DNA from: PCRC01 sp040384665
Lineage (GTDB): Bacteria; Pseudomonadota; Gammaproteobacteria; Burkholderiales; Burkholderiaceae_C
NCBI GenBank assembly: GCA_040384665.1
Contig: JAZKIY010000016.1
Coordinates: 1 to 64,000, forward strand
Length of the DNA stretch: 64,000 nucleotides
Direction of reading: 5' to 3'
A program made the translations under genes and the position numbers. The notes beneath the pieces were generated by a model, which was not told where the DNA came from, did no database searches, and was given only the letters and a program-made list of their open reading frames with translations. This document shows, piece after piece, positions 32,249 to 41,369 of the stretch (positions are counted from its first letter, which is position 1; the number at the start of each line of letters is the position of its first letter).

Positions 32249-33469
32249 ATGGACACCACCCCGCACTTCCCCATTTACATGGACTACAGCGCCACCAACC
32301 CGTGCGACCCGCGCGTGGTGGACGCGATGATTCCCTGGTTGCGTGAGCACTTCGGCAACCCGGCGTCGCGCAGCCACGCCTGGGGTTGGGAAGCGGAGGC
32401 GGCGGTTGAAAATGCCCGCGAGCAGATTGCCGCACTGATCGGTGCGGACCCACGCGAGATTGTCTGGACTTCCGGCGCGACCGAGTCCAACAACCTGGCG
32501 CTGAAGGGCGCGGCCAACTTCTACAAGACCAAGGGCAAGCACCTCATCACGGTGAAGACCGAGCACAAGGCGGTGCTGGACACCTGCCGTGAGCTGGAGC
32601 GCCAGGGCTTTGAAGTCACTTACATGGATGTGCAGGCCGACGGTCTGCTGGACCTTGAGGCCTTCAAGGCCGCGATCCGGCCCGACACGATTCTGGCCAG
32701 CGTGATGTTCGTCAACAACGAGATCGGCGTCATCCAGGACATCGCGGCCATTGGCAAGATTTGCCGTGAGAAGGGCGTGATCTTCCATGTGGACGCAGCG
32801 CAGGCGACAGGCCGCGTCGACATCGACCTGGCCACGCTGCCGGTCGATCTGATGAGCCTGACCTCGCACAAGACCTATGGCCCCAAGGGCATTGGCGCGC
32901 TGTACGTGCGCCGCAAGCCGCGCATCCGCCTGGAAGCACAGATGCACGGCGGTGGCCACGAGCGCGGCATGCGTTCCGGCACGCTGCCCACGCACCAGTG
33001 CGTCGGCATGGGCGAGGCCTACCGCATCGCCAAGGAAGAAATGGCGGCCGAGAACGTGCGCATCCGTGCCCTGCACGAGCGCATGCTGGCCGGCCTGAAA
33101 GACGTGGAGCAGGTTTTCATCAACGGCCATGAAACCCAGCGCGTACCGCACAACCTCAACATGAGCTTCAACTTTGTTGAGGGCGAATCGCTGATCATGG
33201 GCATCAAGGGGCTCGCGGTGTCGAGCGGTTCGGCCTGCACCTCGGCCAGCCTGGAGCCCAGCTATGTGCTGCGTGCCCTTGGCCGCAGCGACGAACTGGC
33301 CCACAGCAGCCTGCGCATGACGATTGGCCGCTGGACCACCGAAGAAGAGATCGACTACGCGATTGCCACCATCAAGCAAAACGTAGCCAAGCTGCGCGAC
33401 TTGAGCCCGTTGTGGGAAATGCACCAGGACGGCATTGACATCAGCACTATTCAATGGGCTGCGCATTGA
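32249..33469 (+). CDS. iscS: Cysteine desulfurase IscS
   Basis: 406 aa from ATG 32249. PLP-binding SLTSHKTYGPKGIGALYV with the Schiff-base Lys, TSGATESNNLALKG, and the mobile loop SSGSACTSASLEPS carrying the persulfide Cys. Releases sulfur from cysteine for Fe-S clusters, tRNA thiolation and other uses; partner of IscU. The longer frame from 31973 overlaps iscR and is spurious. Confidence 0.97.
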   Translation: MDTTPHFPIYMDYSATNPCDPRVVDAMIPWLREHFGNPASRSHAWGWEAEAAVENAREQIAALIGADPREIVWTSGATESNNLALKGAANFYKTKGKHLITVKTEHKAVLDTCRELERQGFEVTYMDVQADGLLDLEAFKAAIRPDTILASVMFVNNEIGVIQDIAAIGKICREKGVIFHVDAAQATGRVDIDLATLPVDLMSLTSHKTYGPKGIGALYVRRKPRIRLEAQMHGGGHERGMRSGTLPTHQCVGMGEAYRIAKEEMAAENVRIRALHERMLAGLKDVEQVFINGHETQRVPHNLNMSFNFVEGESLIMGIKGLAVSSGSACTSASLEPSYVLRALGRSDELAHSSLRMTIGRWTTEEEIDYAIATIKQNVAKLRDLSPLWEMHQDGIDISTIQWAAH

Positions 33470-33501
33470 CGCAGACCTGTTTTGATTGAAGGAGAAACGC
33501 C

Positions 33502-33888
33502 ATGGCATATTCTGAAAAAGTCGTAGACCACTACGAAAACCCCCGCAACGTCGGCTCGTTCGACAAGGGTGACGACACCGTGGGCACCGGCATGGTCGGC
33601 GCGCCGGCTTGCGGCGACGTGATGAAGTTGCAAATCAAGGTCAACCCGGTGACGGGTGTGATCGAAGACGCACGCTTCAAGACCTACGGTTGCGGTTCGG
33701 CCATTGCCTCCAGCTCGCTGGTGACCGAATGGGTCAAGGGCAAGACGCTGGACGAAGCGGCGGCGCTGAAAAACAGCCAGATCGCCGAAGAACTGGCGCT
33801 GCCGCCGGTCAAGATCCACTGCTCCATCCTCGCCGAAGACGCGATCAAGGCAGCGGTCGACGACTACAAGAAAAAACACACGCATTGA
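33502..33888 (+). CDS. iscU: Fe-S scaffold protein IscU
   Basis: 128 aa, standard length. AYSEKVVDHYENPRNVGSF, GAPACGDVMKLQIKV (first Cys and Asp), YGCGSAIASSSL (second Cys) and LPPVKIHCSILAEDAI with the LPPVK motif bound by HscA and the third Cys. Assembly platform for 2Fe-2S and 4Fe-4S clusters. AAGGAG precedes the start. Confidence 0.97.
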   Translation: MAYSEKVVDHYENPRNVGSFDKGDDTVGTGMVGAPACGDVMKLQIKVNPVTGVIEDARFKTYGCGSAIASSSLVTEWVKGKTLDEAAALKNSQIAEELALPPVKIHCSILAEDAIKAAVDDYKKKHTH

Positions 33889-33942
33889 CCCAACGCACCG
33901 GGTGCCTTGAATGGCAACCGACCTGCGTGACCTGAGAAGAAC

Positions 33943-34266
33943 ATGGCCGTTACCCTGACCGAAGCCGCCGCACGGCACGTGACCCGCTACCTGTCCAAAA
34001 GGGGCAAGGGTGTGGGCGTGCGCTTAGGCGTCAAGACCACCGGCTGCTCCGGCATGGCCTACAAGCTCGAGTACGTGGACGACCTCGCGCCCGAAGACGT
34101 GGTGTTTGAAGGCCACGGCGTGAAGATTTTGATTGACCCGAAAAGTCTGGCCTACATCGACGGCACCGAACTGGACTTTGTGCGCGAAGGCCTGAACGAA
34201 GGCTTCAAGTTCAACAACCCGAACGAGCGGGACCGCTGCGGTTGCGGAGAGAGCTTCAGAATTTGA
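33943..34266 (+). CDS. iscA: Iron-sulfur assembly/carrier protein IscA
   Basis: 107 aa. A-type carrier: LTEAAARHVTRYLSKRGKG, KTTGCSGMAYKLEYVD and the C-terminal RCGCGESFRI give the three conserved cysteines. Transfers clusters to target apoproteins, especially under aerobic conditions. Last gene before the internal terminator-like hairpin at 34299-34332. Confidence 0.96.
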   Translation: MAVTLTEAAARHVTRYLSKRGKGVGVRLGVKTTGCSGMAYKLEYVDDLAPEDVVFEGHGVKILIDPKSLAYIDGTELDFVREGLNEGFKFNNPNERDRCGCGESFRI

Positions 34267-34298
34267 GTGTGCGCCTGCGCTGCGCCTCAGCCCAACCA

Positions 34299-34332
34299 AC
34301 CGCCACCCCATTTCGCGCTGGCGGTTTTTTTT
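34299..34332 (+). terminator. Intrinsic terminator inside the isc operon
   Basis: ACCGCCA (34299-34305) pairs with TGGCGGT (34319-34325); the right arm runs straight into T8. It lies between the iscA stop and the hscB start, and the T run ends three bases before ATG 34336. It has all the marks of a rho-independent terminator and would reduce hscBA-fdx expression relative to iscRSUA. Confidence 0.7.
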
Positions 34333-34335
34333 GAC

Positions 34336-34869
34336 ATGAACCTGCAATCTTCCGATTTCGAACTGTTTGGCGTGCCTGCGCAATTTGCGCAGGACAGCGC
34401 CGCGCTCGATGCGCGCTGGAAAGAGTTGCAGCGCGAGGCGCACCCGGACCGTTTCGCGGCCAGCGGTGCCGCCGCGCAACGGGTGGCGATGCAGTGGTCG
34501 GTGCGCATCAACGAGGCCTACCAGCGGCTCAAAAATCCGCTGAAACGGGCCGCCTACCTGTGCGAAATGAACGGGGTCCAAATCGACGCCGAAAACAACA
34601 CCGCCATGCCGGGCGCTTTTTTGATGCAGCAGATGGCATGGCGCGAGGCGCTGGACGAGGCCGATGGCGAACCCGCGCTGGACACGCTCAACAGCGAAGT
34701 GCAGCAGGCACGCCAGCAGGCATTGGCCCGCTGTGCAGAACTGCTGGACGTGCAGCACGACGCGGCCGCCGCCGCGCAGCAGGTGAGGGCGCTGATGTTC
34801 ATCGAGCGTTTCGCCAGTGACATAGAAGCCCGGTTCGACCGGATGGACACCGAGGCACGGGGACAATAA
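34336..34869 (+). CDS. hscB: Co-chaperone HscB
   Basis: 177 aa from ATG 34336. J domain with the HPD triad in EAHPDRFAAS and a C-terminal helical domain (FLMQQMAWREALDEADGE) that binds IscU. Delivers IscU to HscA for cluster transfer. The start fits the family N-terminus (SSDFELFGVP), yet there is no ribosome site: the space is occupied by the T run of the terminator hairpin. Confidence 0.94.
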   Translation: MNLQSSDFELFGVPAQFAQDSAALDARWKELQREAHPDRFAASGAAAQRVAMQWSVRINEAYQRLKNPLKRAAYLCEMNGVQIDAENNTAMPGAFLMQQMAWREALDEADGEPALDTLNSEVQQARQQALARCAELLDVQHDAAAAAQQVRALMFIERFASDIEARFDRMDTEARGQ

Positions 34870-34873
34870 CGCG

Positions 34874-36730
34874 ATGGCATTGCTGCAAATTTCTGAACCA
34901 GGCTACTCGCCCGACCCGCACACCCGGCGCATTGCGCTGGGCATTGACCTGGGCACCACGCACTCGCTGGTGGCGGCGGTGCGCAACGGTGTGGCCGAGT
35001 GCCTCCCCGACGCCCTTGGCCAGGTCGTCTTGCCTTCGGTGGTGCGCTACCTGGACAACAACGGCCGAAAAATCGGCTTTGAGGCGCAGGCCGCCCTCAG
35101 TGACGACCCGGAAAACACCATCGCTTCGGTCAAGCGCTTCATGGGGCGGGGCTTGGCCGACATTGCCAACCGCGACCAACTGCCTTACCGCTTCATCGAC
35201 AAACCTGGCATGGTCGGCCTGATGACACGCGCCGGCGAGAAGTCCCCGGTGGAGGTGAGTGCCGAGATTCTGGCGACGCTGCGCTTTCGCGCCGAAGACA
35301 CCTTCAACGACGACATCCATGGCGTGGTGATCACCGTGCCGGCCTATTTTGACGACGCCCAGCGCCAGGCGACCAAAGACGCGGCCCAACTCGCCGGCCT
35401 GAACGTGCTGCGTCTGATCAACGAACCCACCGCCGCCGCGATTGCCTATGGGCTGGACAACGCCAGCGAGGGCATCTACGCGGTGTACGACCTCGGTGGC
35501 GGCACCTTCGACATTTCCATCCTGCGCCTGAGCCGTGGCGTGTTCGAAGTGATTGCCACCGGCGGCGACTCGGCCCTGGGCGGCGACGACTACGACCGCG
35601 CGCTGGCCGACTGGGTGCTGCAGCAAACCGGCACCGTGGTGGACAACGCCTCCGACAAGGCCGCAATGAAAGTTGCCGCACGGGCCTGCAAGGAAGCGCT
35701 GACTGCTACAGATTCCGTAGCATTCTCGGTAGATTTGACTGAGGCTCAGCTGCGATTTGAGGTAAAAATTGCCGATTTTGAGGCAACAACGGCTGCCTTG
35801 ACCGCCAAAACCCTGTCCGCGGTCCGCAAGGCCCTGCGCGATGCCAAGCTGCAGAAAGACGAGGTCAAGGGCGTGGTGATGGTGGGTGGCTCCACCCGCA
35901 TGCCGCAGATCCAGCGCGCCGTGGCCGATTTCTTTGGCCAGGCACCGCTGAACAACCTCAACCCCGACGAGGTGGTGGCGCTGGGCGCCGCCATCCAGGC
36001 CAACCAGCTGGCCGGCAACGCCGGCAGCGAAGACCTGCTGCTGCTCGACGTGATCCCGCTCTCACTCGGCATCGAGACCATGGGCGGTCTGGTCGAACGC
36101 ATCGTGCCCCGCAACCAGACCATCCCCACCGCCATGGCGCAGGACTTCACCACCTACCAGGACGGCCAGACCGCGCTGGCGCTGCACGTGGTGCAGGGCG
36201 AACGCGACCTGGTGGCCGACTGCCGCAGCCTGGCGCGTTTCGAGCTGCGCGGCATTCCGCCGATGGCCGCCGGCGCCGCCCGCATCCGGGTGGTGTTCAC
36301 GGTCGACGCCGACGGCCTGCTGAGCGTCAGTGCCAAAGAGCAGGGCAGCGGCGTCGAGGCGAAAATCGACGTCAAACCGTCTTATGGCCTGACCGACGAC
36401 CAGATCGCCACCATGCTGCAAGACAGCTTTGCCACCGCCGAACAAGACATGCAGGCCCGCGCGCTGGCCGAAGCCCGGCTGGAGGCCGACCGCATGCTGC
36501 TGGCGATTGGCTCGGCACTGGCGGCCGATGCCGACTTGCTGGGCACGCAAGAGCGTGCCACCATCGACACGCTGGCCCAGGCCGTGGTGGCGGCCAAACC
36601 CTTGACCGATGCCAAGGCGATTGAAGCGGCCACCGAAGCGCTGGCCAAAGGCACCGAAGCCTTTGCCGCCATGCGCATGAACCGGGGCATCCACAAAGCC
36701 CTGGCCGGCAAAAATATCGAGACGGTCTGA
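34874..36730 (+). CDS. hscA: Hsp70-type chaperone HscA
   Basis: 618 aa. DnaK-like ATPase: GIDLGTTHSLVAAV, LINEPTAAAIAYGLD, VYDLGGGTFDISIL, VVMVGGSTRMPQIQ, then a substrate-binding domain (LSLGIETMGGLVERI). Works with HscB on IscU. Residues about 278-299 (ATDSVAFSV to FEVKI) are encoded by a copy of the palindromic repeat (35705-35770), in the ATPase lobe where E. coli HscA has KIALSDADSV and following; codons there (ACA, GTA, CGA, AAA, TTT) contrast sharply with the G/C-ending codons around it. The reading frame and length are kept. Confidence 0.96.
   Translation: MALLQISEPGYSPDPHTRRIALGIDLGTTHSLVAAVRNGVAECLPDALGQVVLPSVVRYLDNNGRKIGFEAQAALSDDPENTIASVKRFMGRGLADIANRDQLPYRFIDKPGMVGLMTRAGEKSPVEVSAEILATLRFRAEDTFNDDIHGVVITVPAYFDDAQRQATKDAAQLAGLNVLRLINEPTAAAIAYGLDNASEGIYAVYDLGGGTFDISILRLSRGVFEVIATGGDSALGGDDYDRALADWVLQQTGTVVDNASDKAAMKVAARACKEALTATDSVAFSVDLTEAQLRFEVKIADFEATTAALTAKTLSAVRKALRDAKLQKDEVKGVVMVGGSTRMPQIQRAVADFFGQAPLNNLNPDEVVALGAAIQANQLAGNAGSEDLLLLDVIPLSLGIETMGGLVERIVPRNQTIPTAMAQDFTTYQDGQTALALHVVQGERDLVADCRSLARFELRGIPPMAAGAARIRVVFTVDADGLLSVSAKEQGSGVEAKIDVKPSYGLTDDQIATMLQDSFATAEQDMQARALAEARLEADRMLLAIGSALAADADLLGTQERATIDTLAQAVVAAKPLTDAKAIEAATEALAKGTEAFAAMRMNRGIHKALAGKNIETV
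35705..35770 (+). repeat. Palindromic repeat, copy D (inside hscA)
   Basis: Hairpin GCTAC-agattcc-GTAGC (35705-35721), then GGTAGATTTGACTGAGGCTC, GATTTGAGG and a TAAAAATTG end, matching the repeat's CTAGGTTTxACTAAGGCT core and A-rich tail with more changes than copies A and B. It seems to be an old, drifted copy that has become coding sequence. Confidence 0.65.
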
Positions 36731-36755
36731 AGACCGCACAACCCGAGCGCTCCAC

Positions 36756-37094
36756 ATGCCCACCATCCGAATCCTGCCGCACCCCGAATACTGTCCCCAG
36801 GGCGCCGAAGTGACGGCCCCCGCCGGCACCTCCATCTGCGAGGCGCTGCTGGACCACCACATCAACATCGAGCACGCCTGCGACATGAGCTGCGCCTGCA
36901 CCACCTGCCACATCATCGTGCGCGAGGGCTTTGCGTCGCTGAACGAACTCGACGAAAACGAGGAAGACCTGCTCGACCGCGCCTGGGGCCTGGAGCCCAA
37001 CTCGCGCCTGAGCTGCCAGGCTTTTTTGGCGCAGCAAGATGTGGTTGTTGAAATCCCCAAGTACTCAATTAACCACGCCAAAGAGAACCACTGA
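36756..37094 (+). CDS. fdx: Isc-type 2Fe-2S ferredoxin
   Basis: 112 aa. Adrenodoxin-like: GTSICEALLDHHINIEHAC, then Cys spacing in ACDMSCACTTCHII and a last Cys in RLSCQAFL. Electron donor for cluster assembly on IscU. Overlaps dnaQ at TGATG, so the two are translationally linked. No iscX gene follows. Confidence 0.95.
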   Translation: MPTIRILPHPEYCPQGAEVTAPAGTSICEALLDHHINIEHACDMSCACTTCHIIVREGFASLNELDENEEDLLDRAWGLEPNSRLSCQAFLAQQDVVVEIPKYSINHAKENH

Positions 37095-37810
37095 TGTCCC
37101 GTCAGATCGTCCTCGACACCGAAACCACCGGTCTATCGGCCGAGAATGGCGACCGCATCATCGAGATCGGCTGTGTCGAGCTGCTCAACCGCAAGCTGAC
37201 CGGCCACAACAAGCACTTCTACCTGAACCCCGGGCGTGACAGCCACGAAGAGGCGTTGAAGGTGCACGGCATCAGCAACGAGTTCCTGCGCGACAAACCC
37301 AAGTTCGCCGCCGTGGCCCAGGAGCTGATGGACTACCTGCAGGGCGCAGAAATCATCATCCACAACGCCGCGTTCGACGTCGGTTTCCTGAACAAGGAAC
37401 TCGAGCTGATCGGCGAGCCGCCCTTCAAAGCCAGCGTTGGCAGCGTCACCGACACGTTGGTGATGGCCAAGGAAATGTTCCCCGGCAAACGCAACTCGCT
37501 CGACGCGCTGTGCGCCCGCCTCGGCGTGGACAACTCCGGCCGCACCCTGCACGGCGCACTGCTGGACGCCGAACTGCTGGCCGACGTCTACATCAACCTG
37601 ACCCGCGGGCAAGACGCGCTGCTGGTGGATTTGTCCCCCAGCGACACCCAGCAGGTGCAGACCGAGGTGGTGGATTTGCGCGGTTTTGTGCTGCCGGTGT
37701 TGACCGCCAGCACGGGCGAATTGACCGAGCATGAAGCGCTGTTGGCCCAACTGGACAAGGCTTCGGGCGGCAAGACGGTGTGGCGCCATGACGCCGCGTC
37801 GGTGGCATGA
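37094..37810 (+). CDS. dnaQ: DNA polymerase III epsilon subunit (proofreading)
   Basis: 238 aa. DEDDh exonuclease: LDTETTGLSAENGDRIIEIG, HNAAFDVGFLNKELE, and HGALLDAELLADVYINLTRG with the catalytic His and Asp. C-terminal tail (about residues 180-238) should bind the polymerase alpha subunit. Having it after the isc operon's fdx is a gene order I recall from Burkholderiales. Confidence 0.95.
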   Translation: MSRQIVLDTETTGLSAENGDRIIEIGCVELLNRKLTGHNKHFYLNPGRDSHEEALKVHGISNEFLRDKPKFAAVAQELMDYLQGAEIIIHNAAFDVGFLNKELELIGEPPFKASVGSVTDTLVMAKEMFPGKRNSLDALCARLGVDNSGRTLHGALLDAELLADVYINLTRGQDALLVDLSPSDTQQVQTEVVDLRGFVLPVLTASTGELTEHEALLAQLDKASGGKTVWRHDAASVA

Positions 37811-37904
37811 GGCGCCTTACAAAGCGTAACGCCGTCTCCGCTGGCATGTCGGGTCGCATACTTTATGCTCGGTGATGGTGCACAAAAACAATGAGAACAA
37901 CCGA

Positions 37905-39326
37905 ATGAGTGGCGAACAGATTCACCCCGTCATCCTCTGTGGTGGAAGCGGTACCCGTTTGTGGCCGCTGTCGCGCAAGACCTATCCGAAGCAGTTCATC
38001 CCCTTGCTGGGCGACAAGTCGCTGTTGCAGCTGACGATGGAACGTCTGGCGTCGCTGGGTTCGGTGTGGTGCATTGGCGCCGAAGACCACCGTTTTCTGG
38101 TGGACGACGCTGCCCGCGCCGCTGGCTTGTCGGTGCTGCAGATTCTGGAACCCAGTGCCCGCAACACGGCTGCTGCGATGGCGCTGGCCGCCTTGCAGGC
38201 CAGACCCGACGAACTGCTGCTGTTTTGTCCGGCAGACCATTACATTCCCGACGTCGCCGCATTTGGCGACATGGTGCGCTCTGCCGTCCCTTCTGCCCAC
38301 GCCGGCCACATTGTCACTTTTGGCGTGGTGCCCAACCACCCCAGCACGGCCTATGGCTACATCGAACAAGGGCATGCCTTGCCCGAGGGTGGTCTGTCGG
38401 TGGCGCAGTTTGTGGAGAAGCCAGACGCATTTCGTGCGTCTGAACTGCTCGCCACAGGCCGACACCTGTGGAATGCCGGTATTTTTCTCGTGCAAGCCGA
38501 TGTGCTGGCCTCAGCCCTGGCGCGGCATGCCCCAGCGATCTGGCAAGCCTGTGTCGCGGCCATGGCTGCCAAGCGCGTTGAGGCCCATTTCGTTCGCCCT
38601 GAAGCGGTGGCATTCGAGACCAGCCCGTCTGACAGCATCGACTATGCGGTGATGGAGAAACACGACCGGCTGGCGGTGTACCGCTTTGCTGGCGCCTGGA
38701 GCGATGTGGGCAGCTGGAATGCGGTGGCGCAACTCAGCCGCCAGCACGCCGATGGCAACCGCACGGCGGGCGCACCCGGCCATGCGCATTTCTTGCAGGC
38801 CGAAAACACCTTTGTGCACGTCAGCAACCGGCCGGTGGTGGCCCTCGGTACGCGCAACCTGTTGATCGTGGACACGCCCGACGCGTTGCTGGTAGCCGAC
38901 GCCGACCATGCCGAAAAAGTCAAGCAGGCCGTGGCCATGCTGGAGGCGCAGGAGTCGCCGCAGGCCGGTGCACACCGCAAGGTCAATCGCCCGTGGGGCA
39001 GCTACGACAGCGTGGACCAAGGGCCAAGGCACCAGGTCAAGCGCATCACCGTTCGGCCGGGCGGCAAACTCAGCCTGCAGATGCACCACCACCGCGCCGA
39101 ACATTGGATCGTGGTGCAAGGCACGGCCGTGGTCACGCGCGGCGACGAGCAGATCGTGCTGCACGAAAACCAGTCCACCTACATCCCGTTGGGCGTCAAA
39201 CACCGGCTGGAAAACCCCGGCAAGACCGATCTGGAGATCATCGAGGTGCAGTCCGGCAGCTACCTGGGTGAAGACGACATCGTGCGGTTTGAAGACACGT
39301 ACGGGCGGGTGTCGAACGGCAATTGA
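37905..39326 (+). CDS. Mannose-1-phosphate guanylyltransferase / mannose-6-phosphate isomerase
   Basis: 473 aa from ATG 37905; ATG 37875 and GTG 37872 are in the same frame and cannot be excluded. N-terminal nucleotidyltransferase: VILCGGSGTRLWPLSRKTYP, FCPADHYI, FVEKPDA. C-terminal cupin of type II isomerases: RPWGSYDSVDQGPRHQVKRI and QMHHHRAEHWIVVQGTA. Makes GDP-mannose for polysaccharide or glycan synthesis (AlgA/ManC/XanB type). It stands apart from any sugar cluster in this window. Confidence 0.93.
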   Translation: MSGEQIHPVILCGGSGTRLWPLSRKTYPKQFIPLLGDKSLLQLTMERLASLGSVWCIGAEDHRFLVDDAARAAGLSVLQILEPSARNTAAAMALAALQARPDELLLFCPADHYIPDVAAFGDMVRSAVPSAHAGHIVTFGVVPNHPSTAYGYIEQGHALPEGGLSVAQFVEKPDAFRASELLATGRHLWNAGIFLVQADVLASALARHAPAIWQACVAAMAAKRVEAHFVRPEAVAFETSPSDSIDYAVMEKHDRLAVYRFAGAWSDVGSWNAVAQLSRQHADGNRTAGAPGHAHFLQAENTFVHVSNRPVVALGTRNLLIVDTPDALLVADADHAEKVKQAVAMLEAQESPQAGAHRKVNRPWGSYDSVDQGPRHQVKRITVRPGGKLSLQMHHHRAEHWIVVQGTAVVTRGDEQIVLHENQSTYIPLGVKHRLENPGKTDLEIIEVQSGSYLGEDDIVRFEDTYGRVSNGN

Positions 39327-39363
39327 GGCCGTAACTTGAAGCGGCATCGGTCACAATGGTCCG

Positions 39364-40197
39364 ATGCAGTTCGTCAGTTACCAACCTGGCCACACCGCCG
39401 TGGTGCTGGACTCGCCGCACAGCGGCACCGATTACCCGAAAGACTTCGCCTTCAGCTGCGATCTGGCGTCGCTGCGGCGGGCGGAAGACACCCACGTCGA
39501 GCGGCTGTACAGCTTTGCGCCGGCGCTGGGCGTGGCCTGGGTTGAGGCGCATTTCCCGCGCAGCTACCTGGACACCAACCGCAACACCACCGAGATCGAC
39601 GAGTCGCTACTGGACGGTCCCTGGCCGGGCGTGCTGGAGGGTGGTAGCAAGGTCAGGTTGGGCAAAGGGCTGGTCTGGCGATTGACCGACGACGGGCGGC
39701 CGATTTACCAGCGGCGGCTGACCGTGGCCGAGGTAGAGGCGCGCATCGCGCACTGCTGGCAGCCGTACCACGCGGCGGTGGCCAGCGCCATTGACGCGGC
39801 CCACCAGCGCCATGGCTACAGCCTGCACATCAACTGCCATTCGATGCCGGCCGTGTCGTCCAGCCATGCCACCGAATTCCCGGGCCTGGTACACGCCGAC
39901 TTTGTGGTCGGCAACCGCGACGGCACCACTGCCAGCAACGCGCTGATGGCCCTGGTGGCCGGCCATTTGGCGGGGTTCGGCTACGACGTGGCCTGCAACC
40001 ACCCGTACAAGGGGGTGGAACTGGTGCGCCGCTATGGCCGCCCGGCCGAACACCGGCACAGCCTGCAACTGGAGATCAACCGCAAGCTCTACATGGACGA
40101 GGCCACGCTGGCCATCCACAGCGGCTTTGCGCCGCTGCAGGCGCACCTGGTGTCGCTGGTGCAGCGCTTGCTGGAAACCGACCCTAGAACACTCTAG
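39364..40197 (+). CDS. N-formylglutamate amidohydrolase family protein
   Basis: 277 aa. Family features: VVLDSPHSGTDYP (zinc-binding His region), HFPRSYLDTNRNTTEID, HINCHSMPAVSS, and NHPYKGVELVRRYGRP near the end. The founding enzyme HutG hydrolyses N-formyl-L-glutamate in histidine degradation, but no hut genes are near, so other N-acyl amino acids are possible. Stop overlaps the left side of repeat copy C. Confidence 0.87.
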   Translation: MQFVSYQPGHTAVVLDSPHSGTDYPKDFAFSCDLASLRRAEDTHVERLYSFAPALGVAWVEAHFPRSYLDTNRNTTEIDESLLDGPWPGVLEGGSKVRLGKGLVWRLTDDGRPIYQRRLTVAEVEARIAHCWQPYHAAVASAIDAAHQRHGYSLHINCHSMPAVSSSHATEFPGLVHADFVVGNRDGTTASNALMALVAGHLAGFGYDVACNHPYKGVELVRRYGRPAEHRHSLQLEINRKLYMDEATLAIHSGFAPLQAHLVSLVQRLLETDPRTL

Positions 40198-40199
40198 AT

Positions 40200-40258
40200 G
40201 CTCTGTTTTTGATAGCTGAATCGCGAGATTTGACTAGGGCTTGCAGTGCTTTTTGATC
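40200..40258 (+). repeat. Palindromic repeat, copy C (3' end of pyrD)
   Basis: Imperfect hairpin GCTCT-gtttttg-ATAGC (40200-40216), then CGAGATTTGACTAGGGCTTG and CTTTTTGATCGAA. It starts three bases after the amidohydrolase stop and its right 25 bases are the final codons and stop of pyrD, which reads the other strand. Confidence 0.75.
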
Positions 40259-41280
40259 GAATTTGCGGCCTGGGTGACCAAAGCGGGGCCCTGGTAGATC
40301 AAACCGGTGTAAATCTGCACCAGGTCGGCCCCGGCCTCGATTTTGGACACCGCGTCCGCGGCCGACATCACACCGCCCACGCCAATGATGGGGAAGGCCG
40401 TGCCGAGTGCCGCGCGCAGTTGAGCGATGACCCGGTTGCTCATTGCCAGCACCGGTGCACCGCTCAGGCCGCCGGCCTCTTGCGCGTGTGCCTGGCCCTG
40501 CACCGCGTCGCGGCTGAGGGTGGTGTTGGTGGCCACCACGCCGTCCATGCCGTGGCGCTGCAGCGTGGCGGCGATCACCGCCACCTGGGCCTCGTCCAGG
40601 TCGGGCGCGATTTTCACAAACAGCGGCACGCGGCGCTGGTGCGCCTGGGCCAGGGTTTCGCGGCGCTCGGCCAATGCACCCAGCAGGCCGTCGAGCGCGG
40701 CGTCGCTCTGCAGCGCGCGCAGGTTCTTGGTGTTGGGGCTGGAGATGTTCACCGTCACGTAGTCGGCATGCGGGTAGACGCCTTCCAGGCAGGCCAGGTA
40801 GTCGTCGGTGGCTTTTTCAATGGGCGTGGCGGCGTTCTTGCCAATGTTCAGGCCCAGAATGCGCCCATGTTGGCGGAACGAGGCCTTCTGCACGTTGGCC
40901 ACAAACGCGTCCAGCCCGCCGTTGTTGAAGCCCAGGCGGTTGATCAGGGCGTTGGCCTCGGGCAGGCGGAACATGCGTGGCTTGGGGTTGCCCGGCTGGG
41001 CCTTGGGCGTGACGGTGCCGACCTCCACGAACCCAAACCCCATCGCGCCCAGGCCGTCGATGCAGCGCGCGTTTTTGTCCAGCCCGGCCGCCAGGCCCAC
41101 CCGGTTGGGAAAGCGCAACCCGGCCACGGTGACCGGGTCGTTCACAAAGCCGCTGCAGTAGGCCCATTGCAGCGGTGTGCCTTGCACACGGGCGAGGGTG
41201 GCCAGCGTCAGGTCGTGCGCGGCTTCGGGGTCGAGCCCGAACAAAAAGGGGCGGGCGAGGGCGTAGGGCAGCAGGGGCAT
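40234..41280 (-). CDS. pyrD: Dihydroorotate dehydrogenase (quinone), class 2
   Basis: 348 aa from ATG 41280. N-terminal membrane-associating helix typical of class 2 (PYALARPFLFGLDPEAAHDL), then FMN barrel: VGLAAGLDKNARCIDGLGAM, EVGTVTPKAQPGNPKPRMFR, NRLGFNNGGLDAFVANV, VNISSPNTKNLR, FVKIAPDLDEAQ, GVGGVMSAADAVSKIEAGA. Oxidises dihydroorotate to orotate at the inner membrane. The last residues (NSIKKHCKP) come from repeat copy C, an unusual origin for a C-terminus. Confidence 0.95.
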   Translation of the reverse strand: MPLLPYALARPFLFGLDPEAAHDLTLATLARVQGTPLQWAYCSGFVNDPVTVAGLRFPNRVGLAAGLDKNARCIDGLGAMGFGFVEVGTVTPKAQPGNPKPRMFRLPEANALINRLGFNNGGLDAFVANVQKASFRQHGRILGLNIGKNAATPIEKATDDYLACLEGVYPHADYVTVNISSPNTKNLRALQSDAALDGLLGALAERRETLAQAHQRRVPLFVKIAPDLDEAQVAVIAATLQRHGMDGVVATNTTLSRDAVQGQAHAQEAGGLSGAPVLAMSNRVIAQLRAALGTAFPIIGVGGVMSAADAVSKIEAGADLVQIYTGLIYQGPALVTQAANSIKKHCKP

Positions 41281-41369
41281 GGGTGGGTGGCGTTGGATAA
41301 TCCCGGCCACCGCCCGGAAAGAGTCCGGGCGGCGTCAGCCGGGCAGCCGGGTATTGTCGCAAAAGCACC

